Assembly: GCA_026770025.1 (NCBI GenBank)
Contig: JAMXDE010000009.1
Location: forward strand, 744,001 to 808,000
Direction: 5' to 3'
DNA: 64,000 nucleotides
DNA from: Craspedostauros australis
Lineage: Eukaryota; Bacillariophyta; Bacillariophyceae; Mastogloiales; Achnanthaceae
Notes under the pieces: generated by a model
The model's input: the letters and a program-made list of their open reading frames with translations, nothing else
Database searches by the model: none
Told to the model about the DNA's origin: nothing
Made by a program: the position numbers and the translations under genes
Shown: piece by piece, positions 1 through 9,943 of the stretch
Numbering within the stretch: the stretch's first letter is position 1
Layout: every line of letters starts with the position of its first letter

Positions 1-1049
1 TATGCGCGGTAGGGGACATGCCGTGACATGGAGATGCGTTCCGACTTTCGGATTTCCAAGTGTGGGACCATGATGTTGTGTGGCATCGCATGGCAGGAGC
101 TCATGGTACTATACAAGTAGAATGCCCAATTGAATGATGAATGGTGGGATGGTGTTGAGCGATGCAGTTTGATTGGACTGAAGTGAACTGAACTGAACTT
201 TCGGATTGTCTGACTTCATGCGCAGATCAAGGTGATATGACCGACACAGCTAACGCAGTCCCATGGGTGTGGATCCTTCGGCTCCTGATTGTTCTGAATG
301 CGTGACGCTATGGCACTATACTGTGCCCAACCCTTGCAGATGGCGTTGCAGAAAAAGCACTATCAGCGGCACAGCGCAATGATTGCGCCACCCTATTCGA
401 TTGTACTGCGGATCTCGACTCCATCTGCTCTTCTCTTCTATACTTCATGCTTGAATGAACAGGTGCGCCATCCTCCTTCATCATGTATCGAACATGTATG
501 TAATACTGATCAACATGGACCTGAAGACCTTCTATGTTGATTGCGCGCACGGACGATCCCATCCACAAGAACCCAGAGATGCTGGCGCGCACCAAAAAAG
601 GGATAGCCTCGCACAAACCGGCTGGTTGGTTCATGCAATACACGTCCATCGAACACAGTCGCCGCTCATCGCTATGGCTTGAGAAGGACACGGGGAGTGT
701 GGAGTGGAGTGGTTCTATTACAAGTATTCTACATGATACCAATACTGTTATGCTATTCTGGTACAAGCTATTGTGAGCATGGAGGTGTTGATTGGTCCGC
801 GCCGCACACGATGAACAGCCATCCATGCAGCCATCGATCCATCAGCCCAGTCAAACATCCGAACGCTGGCCATGATGGTCTCACGTGCTACGACAAGTGT
901 TGTCGCTTCGTGGAGATCAGCATATGTTTGGCGTTCTAATGATTGGCTTGCTTCGGACGGTCGTCGATGTTGTGGGATGCTGTGGCATGTGGAAGGAGCA
1001 ACCGCGTGCGCGTCGTTGGTCTTTGATCATGCAAGATTGCGGTTCACAA
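1..1049. other. Intergenic, no supported gene
   Basis: Only short overlapping open frames occur on both strands. The longest, about 170 codons on the minus strand at 308-826, has no recognisable domain and a composition rich in Ser, Cys and His. I see no convincing coding sequence or repeat. The part next to 1050 should hold the 3' UTR of the cyclophilin gene. Confidence 0.5.
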
Positions 1050-1925
1050 TCACTGTGCGGAGCCCGCCTTGGCGATGTATGATAGCTTGGGGTACGACTC
1101 CTCCAGGTAGGCGTTGCCCTTCTTCTGGATCAGCGCCTGGTTGGGGCCGCGACCCTGCGGTGCGCCCTCTCCGTACCCAGCGTACAGCGTGTCGACGATG
1201 TCCATGCCCTCGATGACTTGACCGATGGGGGAGAAGCCCTGTCGGTCGAGGAAGGCGTTGCCTTGATCGCGCGTGTTGATGAAGATCTGGCTCGTGCGCG
1301 TGTTGGGGCCTGCGGTGGCAAAGACCACGGTTCCTCGTGCGTTGGTGACCTTGACCGGATCATCGGGAAGGCTGGCCGATCGCCACTTGGCTTGCACGTT
1401 GGGATCGCCGTTGATGCCGAACTGGGCGATGAAGCCTGGCAGGACGCGGAAGAATCGACATCCGTCCCAGAAGCCTTGATCCGTCAGATCGGTGAATCGC
1501 TGCACGCCGCGTGGTGCCCAGTCGGGTCGCATTTGGATCTTGACGCTTCCCGTCTTGCCGACTTCGCCATCCAGGTTGGCGATTTGGAACTCGATGATGC
1601 GGGCGCCCTCGATGCCTTCATCTGCTGCCAGCGTGGGTGACGCCAACGTCGTGGCGGCAGTGGCTCCGAACAAAACGCGTCTGACGCCACGGAAGAATTC
1701 GCGACGTCGCGATCCTCTTGCTGCCGACAGTGCTGTTGACGATGTTGACGAAGACGTCGATGTTGAGGATGATGATGGTTTCTGCGTGATCTGGATTGAC
1801 CTTATTCTCGTTGCTGATGTGCTGGTGGCTGTGAATGCAGTTGCGCTGTGCGATGCGAGGGTGATGAATGCCACGCACAGCAGGCATGCAGCGATGAAGC
1901 GGTTCGATCGGGATGCAGAGGTCAT
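1050..1925 (-). CDS. Cyclophilin-type peptidyl-prolyl isomerase, probably thylakoid lumen
   Basis: Single-exon gene, 291 residues from the ATG at 1925. An upstream in-frame ATG at 2027 would add 34 residues ahead of the signal peptide and is less likely. Residues 11-30 are a hydrophobic signal peptide ending in SATA-F, the A/F site of complex-plastid presequences. A Ser/Thr-rich transit region follows, then SRRREFF (72-78), a hydrophobic stretch and a PTLA cleavage site near residue 100, which together read as a Tat signal for the thylakoid lumen. The mature part is a cyclophilin domain: [13 protein letters not shown] corresponds to the family's FxRV...Q.G active-site segment, and TSQIFI and [10 protein letters not shown] are further family blocks. 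The role is proline cis-trans isomerisation, or a non-catalytic scaffold role as in some lumenal cyclophilins. The family call is firm; the location is inferred from the presequence. Confidence 0.9.
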   Translation of the reverse strand: MTSASRSNRFIAACLLCVAFITLASHSATAFTATSTSATRIRSIQITQKPSSSSTSTSSSTSSTALSAARGSRRREFFRGVRRVLFGATAATTLASPTLAADEGIEGARIIEFQIANLDGEVGKTGSVKIQMRPDWAPRGVQRFTDLTDQGFWDGCRFFRVLPGFIAQFGINGDPNVQAKWRSASLPDDPVKVTNARGTVVFATAGPNTRTSQIFINTRDQGNAFLDRQGFSPIGQVIEGMDIVDTLYAGYGEGAPQGRGPNQALIQKKGNAYLEESYPKLSYIAKAGSAQ

Positions 1926-3279
1926 GTTGATTGAGCGGGCTGTTGTAGTATTCAGTGTGATGGCTGCGGGTTGTGCTTGGTTTCTGTTTCGAATGCGGGT
2001 GGAGTGGAGTGGAGCGGAGCAGAGCAAGAATAGTACGTCGTGTGTGCGTGAAAGAACAACAAGATTCGGGATGAGATTGTGAGTGCGGAGGATGCGTGCT
2101 AATACTCGACGAGAAACGTGTGTTCGTTGGCAGTAGATCTCAGCACGACAGATCGTCCCAACGTTCCTCTTTTTCTCAACTGCATCTTCCTCCCTGCCGG
2201 ATGCGACCTCAGAAGATCCGGCGCATCATCGACACCATCGGTGGTTGCAGTGACACCTCGTTCGGATGGAACAAAAGTGGCCATTGGACGAGTACTTTGC
2301 GGCAGAGTATGGCATTGGCACACGCTTCTGACACCAGATTTCGTGTGACACAGTTCTGATTCTTCGCATTCTCGAAGCGAGGAAGAGACAGAGAAAGATG
2401 TGTGGCTCAGCAACATCCGTCAGCTTCTGTGGCTGACACCATTCCGAAGATTCACTCACCTCCTCTCGTTGATGCGGTCTGCTCATTTGTGTGCGTTGTG
2501 GCCATTTTGTTGGCAGCGCGGCTGTGTGTCATTCGTTCGCGAAACAGTTCATCACAATCACTCGCGCAGAAGCTCGAATCGCCGTCTCTGCGTCAGCGTG
2601 ATCGCCGCTTGGCGTGTTGCTTTGTGATGTCTGTTCAAATGGCGATCATTGTTTTCTGGCGATGTTCGCTGGATGGGACAAGATGATTGGCTGAGATCCA
2701 GCGGGGCCATACCATTTTCTGTCGCAAATCCGGGACGTATCGACCCATACGACCAAACAATGAGAAATACCAGCATGCACGACTTGGATTCATCACGAGA
2801 TAGAGGTTATATTGACGTTAACTATATTCTTATTGTGATATTTGTTTCTCCGAAGTTCTCTTTGCTACTGCGATGACGGTGTTGTCTGTCTTCTCTCGCG
2901 GTTGTGCCTGGCTGCGTCCAAGCTCTGCTTGTTTCGGTCGGAAAGTCGCATGTGTTGGAGGCCACGAAGGAAAGCAAGAACAGGAACAGCGCAGATGTGT
3001 TGGAAGCAACTGCAGAAACACACACAAACCAAAAGGGAAGGTGGCAGAAAGGGACAGAAGCTGAGAGAAAAGCGGAACCGATTGATTCGTTGCGACGGAC
3101 ACCACTCCTATACTCTGGAGAGAGAGAGTCAACGGCAAAAGGTTGTTGAGAACCGAAAATTGGAGAAAGGAGCTGCTCTGCTGAACGCAGTATTGTCGGA
3201 GCGCTCCACGAGTGTACGTACGGTCACGGCAGAGAGTGGAGAGTCGAGAGTGCAAAGCGTGGGGCAGTCGAAGCAGTTG
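1926..3279. other. Shared upstream region of divergent genes
   Basis: This lies between the start of the cyclophilin gene (minus) and the preferred start of the FAD protein gene (plus), so it should contain both promoters and 5' leaders. The reading frame of the FAD gene stays open back to 2842, with ATGs at 2950 and 2995. That stretch encodes a basic, low-complexity sequence with no domain and ends in a membrane anchor that would then be internal. I see no repeats or RNA genes. Confidence 0.4.
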
Positions 3280-5676
3280 ATGATGGCAGCCTTCCAAAGG
3301 CGCGTAATCAGGCGAGGGAAGCGGCGGTGGTGGATCAGAAGCACATTGCTGGTGGCTGCGCTGGGGGCAGTGCATTTGTTGGTGGATTCCTACTCTGCCA
3401 CTCGGCACGCCACCACGCTAGCCGAATACGGTCAGCATTCCGTCGCGGCATCATCAGCTTCGTCGACTGAGACGGTACCATCAGCAACACAAATCCATGC
3501 GGATTTGTTGGGAGCTCGTGAGGCGTTGGAGGGTGAGAGAGTACAGCAGGATGATCATGCGCACATTCGCAACCCGTCATCGCAGAGCTCGTTGACGCAG
3601 AGCGCATCGGCGCAGACCCACCCTCCTCCGACAGTTCAGGCCAAGAGGACGCCCACCACCGCGAGGGTCTTTGGGAACACACCGGGCAAGGACTGGCCGA
3701 AGATCATTGATGACTTCATCGACATCTATCGCAAATCCGCGAACTCATCTATCCACGTTCACACGCAATCGTGGAATAGGTTCGTTGCGCATGAAATGGA
3801 CACGAGGCCCGATGATCAAGTCAATTCTGATCAGGAGGAGGCCAACATGCTCGAGAGATTTCCGTATCTGCAGCAGCTCCTTCAAGCCACATCTCAGCCG
3901 ACCAACGGGACGAACACAGCCAGGTCGATAGAACCATTGATCTGGGACAAGGAGGAGGCCATCGATGACTACTTCCAAACCATCGCCGACCGATGTTCGC
4001 GGTCGTTCAACGCTCTCGAGGATGAAACCTTCATGAAGAAATGTTGGGGGACGATCGCGGAGTTGGTCCATGGACCTCGTTGCACCCTGCGGTTGGATTC
4101 GCGGTATGTCTGCGATGGTCCGCGCGGTGGGGAGCAATCCGAAGGAAATTCCGCTTCAGGCACCTCCGAAGAAGCAGCATCATCAGCCTCAGCTGCGTCT
4201 GCATCTGGTGCCGAGCCAATCCGGCAGTATACGGCCGAGCAAATCATTCAGCAGCACTTCACCGAAGCCACTTTGAACGTCGTCATCATCGGCGCCGGAC
4301 CTGTCGGATTGCAGCTTGCAAACATCCTCAACCATGCCAAGACGAGGAATTCCATTCGCATCCTCGTCTTCGAGAACCGGGTGGAGCACCCCGGTCGCAA
4401 GATGCCGTACTCGCGAGATTGGTGCACCTACATTTCGTTCGAAGCCTTCCATAGAGGCGACCGACGGATCGTGAGGTACTTCGATCAGATCATCCGACGC
4501 CAAAACGAGAAGGAGACGACCGATAATGTGACATTCACCAGGTTTCTCCCGACGACGGACAGCATTTTTCGGGACGGAGGTGCTCGACATGTCAACCTCC
4601 CACTCATGATCATTGAGACGGTCTTGCTCATGTCGAATCGTGACCTGGGCGTCAAGTTCCTGTACGAAGACATCAGGACGCACCGTCATCTTCTGGAAGC
4701 AGTGCCCAATCTCGTGGTATTCGACGCATCGGGCCACCGGCTCGCGAAGCTGGAAAGGAGCAACGTCCATCCCGACACGCCCGTCTCATCATTCACTCCT
4801 GGTCCGATGATTCCGAACGGGGAAACCCCACCCCTCACTGTGACCGATTGGTCGCCGGACGAAGCTGTCGTGGAGATTCCCGAAGACGGATATCCGTGGT
4901 ACTTCATAGACTGGTCCGAGTATGATCCTCTCAAGGACCTCAATTTCTTGACGAAGGTGGCGACGAAAACAACAGCGCAGGGCACAGTCATGTACCCTGT
5001 GACACCGCAAGGTGCAGCATTCAGGCTTCGGATGATGGAGTTCGAGGACTTCAGATACGCGAGGCGGCTGAGAGGGATGTTCAGCGGGTGGCATACGTAC
5101 ATGAAAGAGTTGATGCAGTCGTCGCATCCCCTTTGCAGTGAGAAGTTTTGTGACCAAGTGCAAGGGATCAACTGTGATGATTACTGTGCTCTATCCTACG
5201 GGTGGGATTCATCCGTCGGCTACCGTCCGGACATCTTCAAGGCTATCAAAGATACCTGGCCGTACTTCTCCACGATGCTCGTCACGCTCTCACTCAGCGC
5301 CGACCAGCATGATATCCTTGATTTCATATACCGAGCGTTCAGCACCAAGAGCATGGCAGTCCGGAATTTGCCGATCGCTTCCATGCTCCCCAAGAAAGCA
5401 TTCCGGAGGAACAACATGATCTACACGCTGATATTCCTCGGAAGCCACGCCGGCCTCACTTTCCCCGCGGCCAGCCTGTTCACCTACACCCCATACATCT
5501 ACGCTGATGTGGTCGTGCCGCTTACAGCGGAGACAGGCGCTCGCATTGGGACTGCGCCCTTGCTGAGGATCGGCGACTCGTTGTCCACGGGTCACTCGAA
5601 TCTTGGTTCTGGCTTGACCCAGCACATAGCGATCATGGAGAAACTCGCCAGGGCGTTGGAGACGTTCAAGATCTGA
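3280..5676 (+). CDS. Membrane-anchored FAD-dependent oxidoreductase-like protein
   Basis: Intronless gene, 798 residues from the ATG at 3280; ATG 3283 is equally possible. This start puts a basic stretch and a hydrophobic segment (about residues 18-37) at the N-terminus, giving a type II signal anchor. A Ser/Thr-rich linker follows. Near residues 330-345 is VVIIGAGPVGLQLAN, a GxGxxG Rossmann FAD-binding motif, followed about 20 residues on by LVFENR, whose Glu would bind the ribose. Near residue 764, IGDSLSTGHSNLGSGL matches the second FAD motif (GD...G.G) of class A flavoprotein monooxygenases. The layout between motifs (GAGPxGL, ExR, then a Trp-containing segment) is reminiscent of the MICAL/UbiH-type fold. 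Substrate is unknown. The catalytic domain would face the ER/Golgi lumen or outside if the anchor is type II. The fold is fairly sure; the reaction is not. Confidence 0.75.
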   Translation: MMAAFQRRVIRRGKRRWWIRSTLLVAALGAVHLLVDSYSATRHATTLAEYGQHSVAASSASSTETVPSATQIHADLLGAREALEGERVQQDDHAHIRNPSSQSSLTQSASAQTHPPPTVQAKRTPTTARVFGNTPGKDWPKIIDDFIDIYRKSANSSIHVHTQSWNRFVAHEMDTRPDDQVNSDQEEANMLERFPYLQQLLQATSQPTNGTNTARSIEPLIWDKEEAIDDYFQTIADRCSRSFNALEDETFMKKCWGTIAELVHGPRCTLRLDSRYVCDGPRGGEQSEGNSASGTSEEAASSASAASASGAEPIRQYTAEQIIQQHFTEATLNVVIIGAGPVGLQLANILNHAKTRNSIRILVFENRVEHPGRKMPYSRDWCTYISFEAFHRGDRRIVRYFDQIIRRQNEKETTDNVTFTRFLPTTDSIFRDGGARHVNLPLMIIETVLLMSNRDLGVKFLYEDIRTHRHLLEAVPNLVVFDASGHRLAKLERSNVHPDTPVSSFTPGPMIPNGETPPLTVTDWSPDEAVVEIPEDGYPWYFIDWSEYDPLKDLNFLTKVATKTTAQGTVMYPVTPQGAAFRLRMMEFEDFRYARRLRGMFSGWHTYMKELMQSSHPLCSEKFCDQVQGINCDDYCALSYGWDSSVGYRPDIFKAIKDTWPYFSTMLVTLSLSADQHDILDFIYRAFSTKSMAVRNLPIASMLPKKAFRRNNMIYTLIFLGSHAGLTFPAASLFTYTPYIYADVVVPLTAETGARIGTAPLLRIGDSLSTGHSNLGSGLTQHIAIMEKLARALETFKI

Positions 5677-6126
5677 TCGAACGGCAGTGGTGCATGGTAT
5701 TGCATGCCATGATGGCTTACTATATTGGCGCCCCTGGATGAGCGAGTCTTGTCAACTGGTACGATCCCGATCGATGATACGATGCCAGGTCATAGTGCAG
5801 CCCAAATTCGACAGCAACTTTTCCATCGAAAGAGAAAGACGATGAGTCGAGCCAGACCATCTATGGTTTTGATTCGTGGGCCGCTCGTGATGTCGAATCC
5901 TTGTTCTTCTGTTATCATTAAGCCATAGAGTGTGATAGAGCAATCGTGCGCTCTTAAGGTGCATGTGCATGTCACTGCGAGTGCGCAAAAGATGATTCGG
6001 CAGCACACGAGTGAGTTTTGATAATAGAATAGATCTCGCGATGCCTCCCTCTGTCGTTATCGATATGTGTGAGCGACATTGACACTTGTGATCGCACGGC
6101 TCCATGCAAAGGCCGTTGCGGCGAGG
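5677..6126. other. Intergenic between convergent genes
   Basis: About 450 bp between the 3' ends of the FAD protein gene (plus) and the 427-residue gene (minus). Only short overlapping frames occur. It should contain both 3' UTRs and polyadenylation sites, which I cannot pinpoint. Confidence 0.5.
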
Positions 6127-7410
6127 CTAGCTTCCAAGCCGGATGCGAGCATACTTGAGCTGCCGCTCCAAATTGGCTACCTCCAATGCCATCTTCTGAG
6201 TCTCTTGTTTGGACGTCTGCAACGCCTCGAATACTTGGACATGTTGAGAGATGAAATCGAACCAGATGTCACGATTCTTGCAAATGTGTTGCTGTCCGAT
6301 CATCAACGAAATGAGTTTAGTATCACCATCCAGTGCCAGCTTCTTGAGGATGCGCATACTCTTATTTTGCTTCGTCGCTGCTGCGATTGGATCGCGTCCC
6401 ATCGCATTAATGTCATAGTAATCATCATATCGAACAACATGGTTGACGGTGGCAAACGGCAGTTCCAATTTCTCCAGTTTGCCCGTGTATTTCAGCGAGT
6501 CGACAATCTTCGACACTCCGGTCTGGCCAATGTCCTGACTAGCGTGCTTGATTTTGAATGATAGCGACCTCAAGGACGGATTTGAGAGGATGAGGAGTAA
6601 GTTGCTCAGCCATGGTTCCCACTGGACGTCGGAATTGACAGATACTTCTCGGATATGTTTGGCTTTCGACAGTGCCAACACCAAACTGGTGAATTCTGAT
6701 TCGGCGACGCCTGTGGATGCTGTTGCTGGGAGGGTTAGCTTCGTCAGCCGAAGCGAAGACTGGAGAATCTTTGTCGCCAAAACGATGCCACCCCTTTCTG
6801 TCTTCACGACCATCTTTTTGAATTGGAATTCCTTGGTCGCACCATGATCTGGCAAGAGTAGCGATGAACTGACTGTGATGGTCGACCCATCAGTTTCCGT
6901 TGCCATGGAATACTCCACTGGCATCATGTGGCCGCAGCACGCGGCGAGCAAGAAGAATTCAGCCGTGGTCGATTTCAATTCAATGGTCTTTGTTTGTTCG
7001 AAAGTCATGAGCTGCATTAGACCAACGAGACATGCGACGTCTCTAGATGGTATGTCCGCGATGGGTTTTGTCGTCAACACTTGGACTTCGTCCACTTCGT
7101 ACAGCACGTCAGAACTGAATTTCTTGGCGACTCTGTTGTAATTCCCATTGACGAGAATCAAAGATCCAACGGCGACCGAGTCATGCCGGCGAAGGAAGGC
7201 GCACACGTCGCTCCAGTAGCACTGGGCTTGCACGAGCTCCGCCCAATCCTTCGCCTCCAACGCCCACACGAAAGGAGGCTTCAGCTTTTGGCGCAGCATG
7301 ATCGGATCCACCGCACCTTTGTTCCATTTCTTGGATTCAGCCTTGAGGAACATGATCACGTCATTGATATCATTTGGCTCAGCCTTGAGGGCCGCATCTT
7401 CGCTAGTCAT
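6127..7410 (-). CDS. Unrecognised protein, weak leucine-rich-repeat character
   Basis: Intronless ORF of 427 residues starting at a clear ATG at 7410. I do not recognise the family. The middle part has spaced Leu/Ile patterns such as SLRLTKLTLPA, LRSLSFKIKH, LEKLELPFA and RILKKLALDG, at intervals suggestive of degenerate leucine-rich repeats. The last 30 residues (FEALQTSKQETQKMALEVAN and onward) look like a short coiled coil. There is no signal peptide or membrane segment, so it is probably cytosolic or nuclear. Codon usage and the long uninterrupted frame support a real gene. Four copies of a 12-bp repeat lie 57 bp upstream of the ATG. Its start faces the possible gene at 7801. Confidence 0.7.
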   Translation of the reverse strand: MTSEDAALKAEPNDINDVIMFLKAESKKWNKGAVDPIMLRQKLKPPFVWALEAKDWAELVQAQCYWSDVCAFLRRHDSVAVGSLILVNGNYNRVAKKFSSDVLYEVDEVQVLTTKPIADIPSRDVACLVGLMQLMTFEQTKTIELKSTTAEFFLLAACCGHMMPVEYSMATETDGSTITVSSSLLLPDHGATKEFQFKKMVVKTERGGIVLATKILQSSLRLTKLTLPATASTGVAESEFTSLVLALSKAKHIREVSVNSDVQWEPWLSNLLLILSNPSLRSLSFKIKHASQDIGQTGVSKIVDSLKYTGKLEKLELPFATVNHVVRYDDYYDINAMGRDPIAAATKQNKSMRILKKLALDGDTKLISLMIGQQHICKNRDIWFDFISQHVQVFEALQTSKQETQKMALEVANLERQLKYARIRLGS

Positions 7411-7800
7411 GACAGGTTCTGGGTTGAGCGCGGTCGAGTGCGGTCCAGTGCGGTTGCGTGCGGTTGTGTGCTTGAATGTGTGCTTGAATGTGTGCGTGAA
7501 TGTGTGCGTGAATGTGTCTTCCCTTCAGCGTCCGCCTCTGTGTTTGCTTCGCTCCCGTGCTTCGAAGTGTGCCGGGTTTGCGGTGGGTGCGAAGCTCGCA
7601 CCCCTCGTTTCCTCACGGGTGCGACGTCTCGGAACACCATGAAGCAGTGAGGTGTTTGGTCGCAAAACGAGAACGCTTCATGAGATGATGGGCGGAATTC
7701 TGTGGAGTTACGGTGAAATATACATTGAATGACTATATCGCATAGTTTGTCTTTTTCTTCTACTTCTTTGTCCAATAGAATTCGCCGTTCACTTCGCCTC
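7411..7800. other. Intergenic with 5' leader and tandem repeat
   Basis: Region between two divergent starts (7410 minus, 7801 plus). It contains the 12-bp tandem repeat at 7467-7514 listed separately. The minus-strand frame at 7407-7859 is open but carries a repeated Thr-His-Ser pattern encoded by that repeat, so I do not count it as a gene. Confidence 0.5.
7467..7514. repeat. 12-bp tandem repeat, four copies
   Basis: Four head-to-tail units of GTGTGCTTGAAT or GTGTGCGTGAAT (two of each variant, in order), ending just before GTGTCTT. It lies 57-104 bp upstream of the ATG of the minus-strand 427-residue gene and so would sit in its 5' leader or core promoter. Confidence 0.9.
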
Positions 7801-8313
7801 ATGTTCTCCTTTCCCGTTGCCCCTCCACGATTGTGGATTGCAAGAGGAACACCAAGCACAGGTGGATCAGATGTCAGGGGTCAACAAGAGGATGAGTACC
7901 TACTCCACCCTTTGTGTAAGAGTGCACTCACCCATCAGCACTACGTCTTCGCCGCCAAAGAGGAGCAGCAGGATGCAACGAACGGCGGTGGTCGACCACG
8001 CATTTCCTGCGTGTTCTTCTTCAACCCACCGAACTACGGCAAGGAGTACGAGATCACTCGCATGGGGAAGTTCTGGGGTGCGATCGAAAATATCCTGACT
8101 TGAGCGTCGTTCGTAGGTCTTCGGGCTATCTCAGAGCTGCCGATGGCAGAGCAATATGGGTCTTCTGCAGCAAAGAAGAAGAGGGTGGACGATGACAGCG
8201 CTCTCATGAACGGTATTCGCGTGGTCTTGGTGCCTCCATTCAGCTTGGGGGCGGGAATGGCCACGCAGCTCAGAGAGGACATGCCGATACATGGTGGTGA
8301 TCGTCCAAAGTAG
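7801..8313 (+). CDS. Possible small two-exon gene, function unknown
   Basis: Low-confidence model. Exon 1 would be 7801-8077 and exon 2 8117-8313, giving 157 residues. The join is proposed because the frame of exon 1 stops at 8101, yet 8117-8313 continues in a compatible phase with protein-like composition (LRAISELPMAEQYG, then KKKRVDDD). The GT at 8078 and the AG ending at 8116 keep phase, and CTGAC 20-25 nt before the AG resembles a branch point. The intron would be only 39 nt. In exon 1, RPRISCVFFFNPPNYGKEY is the most protein-like stretch and faintly resembles the C-terminal strand region of 2OG-Fe(II) oxygenases. The start is not certain. Tail-to-tail with the lumen protein gene. It could instead be non-coding, or part of a larger gene with missed exons. 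Confidence 0.33.
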
Positions 8314-8453
8314 GTGTGTAGAAAAGGCATCGCGAGGTGTTCATCTTGACATATGTACCATACTTGCAGCAATTTATTGTGGAGTAAAGCAAACCACTCT
8401 ACATTACTCATACCACATGCTGCATATGATGCGTACCAGTAGCATGCCGCACA

Positions 8454-9041
8454 CTACAGAGCATCCAGCACGAATGCTGTCTCACCAGTGAATACCCGCG
8501 ACACGCACTCTTTCTCGGTTCCTGCCCGCGCCCGTTCGCGCACACCGGCATCGCGGCAGCCTGACATCGCACGGCGCTTCTGAGATGCGCTGCTTTCGTC
8601 CCCCTCCTTCAAATTTGTGTTGCCTGCCCCTCGGGCTGCCGCAAAGATCTCGTCTCTGTTCATGGATTGCGCCTTGTCCGCTCGCTGTCTCCAGGCCGTT
8701 TGCCAGTCCACGTCTTCCACCTCCACGTAGTCACCGGTCTCGTCATCCAGGACATAGCGAGCCTGGGCCGGCTCCGGCATGAGGGACGCGGTGGTGACGG
8801 CAGCGCCAAAGATGAGCCTCATGCCTCCCGCCAATGCATCACGGCGTGTATCCAAACCGGAGCTCGCGCCATCGTCAGCATGGCTGTCGTTGGTTCCTGA
8901 AAGTCCAGTCACAGGTCTGTTGGCTGATGCCGCATGCAACGACCGACCGGATCCGCCGGCAGCCGTCCACGCATCGCATGTCTGCGCGATGCTGGTGCAG
9001 AGAAAGCCGATGATCAGGCTCTTTCCCAGGTATGCCTTCAT
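8454..9041 (-). CDS. Small plastid (thylakoid-lumen) protein, unknown function
   Basis: 195 residues from the ATG at 9041, chosen over the open frame reaching 9314 because it begins a clean signal peptide (residues 1-24, LIIGFLCTSIAQ core). Cleavage at CDA-W matches the aromatic +1 rule of complex-plastid presequences. TRRDALAGG at 65-73, a hydrophobic run and PAQA at 91-94 make a Tat-type lumen signal. The mature part is only about 100 residues: an acidic start (VLDDETGDYVEVEDVDW), then QTAWRQRADKAQSMNRDE, and a Ser/Arg-rich tail. I do not recognise it; a small extrinsic photosystem-associated protein would fit but is a guess. The last 10-15 codons may be wrong, since a GTGAG near the end could be a splice donor. 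Confidence 0.65.
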   Translation of the reverse strand: MKAYLGKSLIIGFLCTSIAQTCDAWTAAGGSGRSLHAASANRPVTGLSGTNDSHADDGASSGLDTRRDALAGGMRLIFGAAVTTASLMPEPAQARYVLDDETGDYVEVEDVDWQTAWRQRADKAQSMNRDEIFAAARGAGNTNLKEGDESSASQKRRAMSGCRDAGVRERARAGTEKECVSRVFTGETAFVLDAL

Positions 9042-9943
9042 GTCTGATGGGCTGTTGTGATTGCGGAAAACGGGCAGGTACGAGCTATAACCGTGGCTTT
9101 GTCGTACTCGTGCAGTGCGAAGATGTAGCGTGTATCCGCGCTCCTCAACTCTCTTGTGAAGTAGAGTACTGTGTTTCGTTGTTGCCTCGTTTCCTTTTGT
9201 GCCGCCTCTCGCAGTTGTGGCGGATCTTGCGGAGTTTGGGGAGGACCGAGTGTGACTTCTCCCACTGACGTCGCTTGTGTGGTGTTGTGCGTTGTTGGGA
9301 TTGTGCGTTGGCATGCGTCGGATCTTTCCTCTTTCGCCATCACCAACCTTGTTGCGTCAGGGAGGCGATACCAACATGATGGTTTTCGAAATCGTTTCAG
9401 CCACAACCTGTGGTCGATCCAGTCGAAGTGCGCTGGCTTGACTACACGGACCGAATCAACTTCAGGGCATGCACGTCTCTTCAGATCCGCCGCCAACACG
9501 ACGGAGTCGAACACAGAGAACGCGGCAAAAACAAGAACGACAGACAGATCCAGAAACCGCAACACAAGCAAACGCCAAAGAACGTGGCTGGGGCACAAGC
9601 CAGACAAAGACACCATTGCCCACAGGCGAGGAATGAGAATCCTCACTGAGCTTCCTTGTCACCATCGAACCGTTGCTGCGTGAGCACTCCTCCTTCTGCT
9701 GTGTCTGCCACAACAGCACCGACGCAAGTGTCAGCATTCTCCTTGAATTCTGAAGGTTCAAGAACAATTACGAGTAGAGTCCCGACGCTAAATCCACTAA
9801 AACGAGATCAGAACAGACGGACAAGAAACGAAGACGCAAAGAGCAGCACCTCCATGCATGATACTCGCAGAGACGCCAGAAATAGAAGCGTCATGCCACA
9901 GCACGTTGAAGATCCCACCAGCCCAGGTTCCTTCTCCCTCACA
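9042..9943. other. Shared upstream region of two plastid-protein genes
   Basis: Lies between the divergent starts at 9041 (minus) and 9944 (plus). Frames are open on both strands across much of it but carry no domain and would place signal peptides internally. Promoters for both lumen-protein genes should be here. No repeat or RNA gene was seen. Confidence 0.4.
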
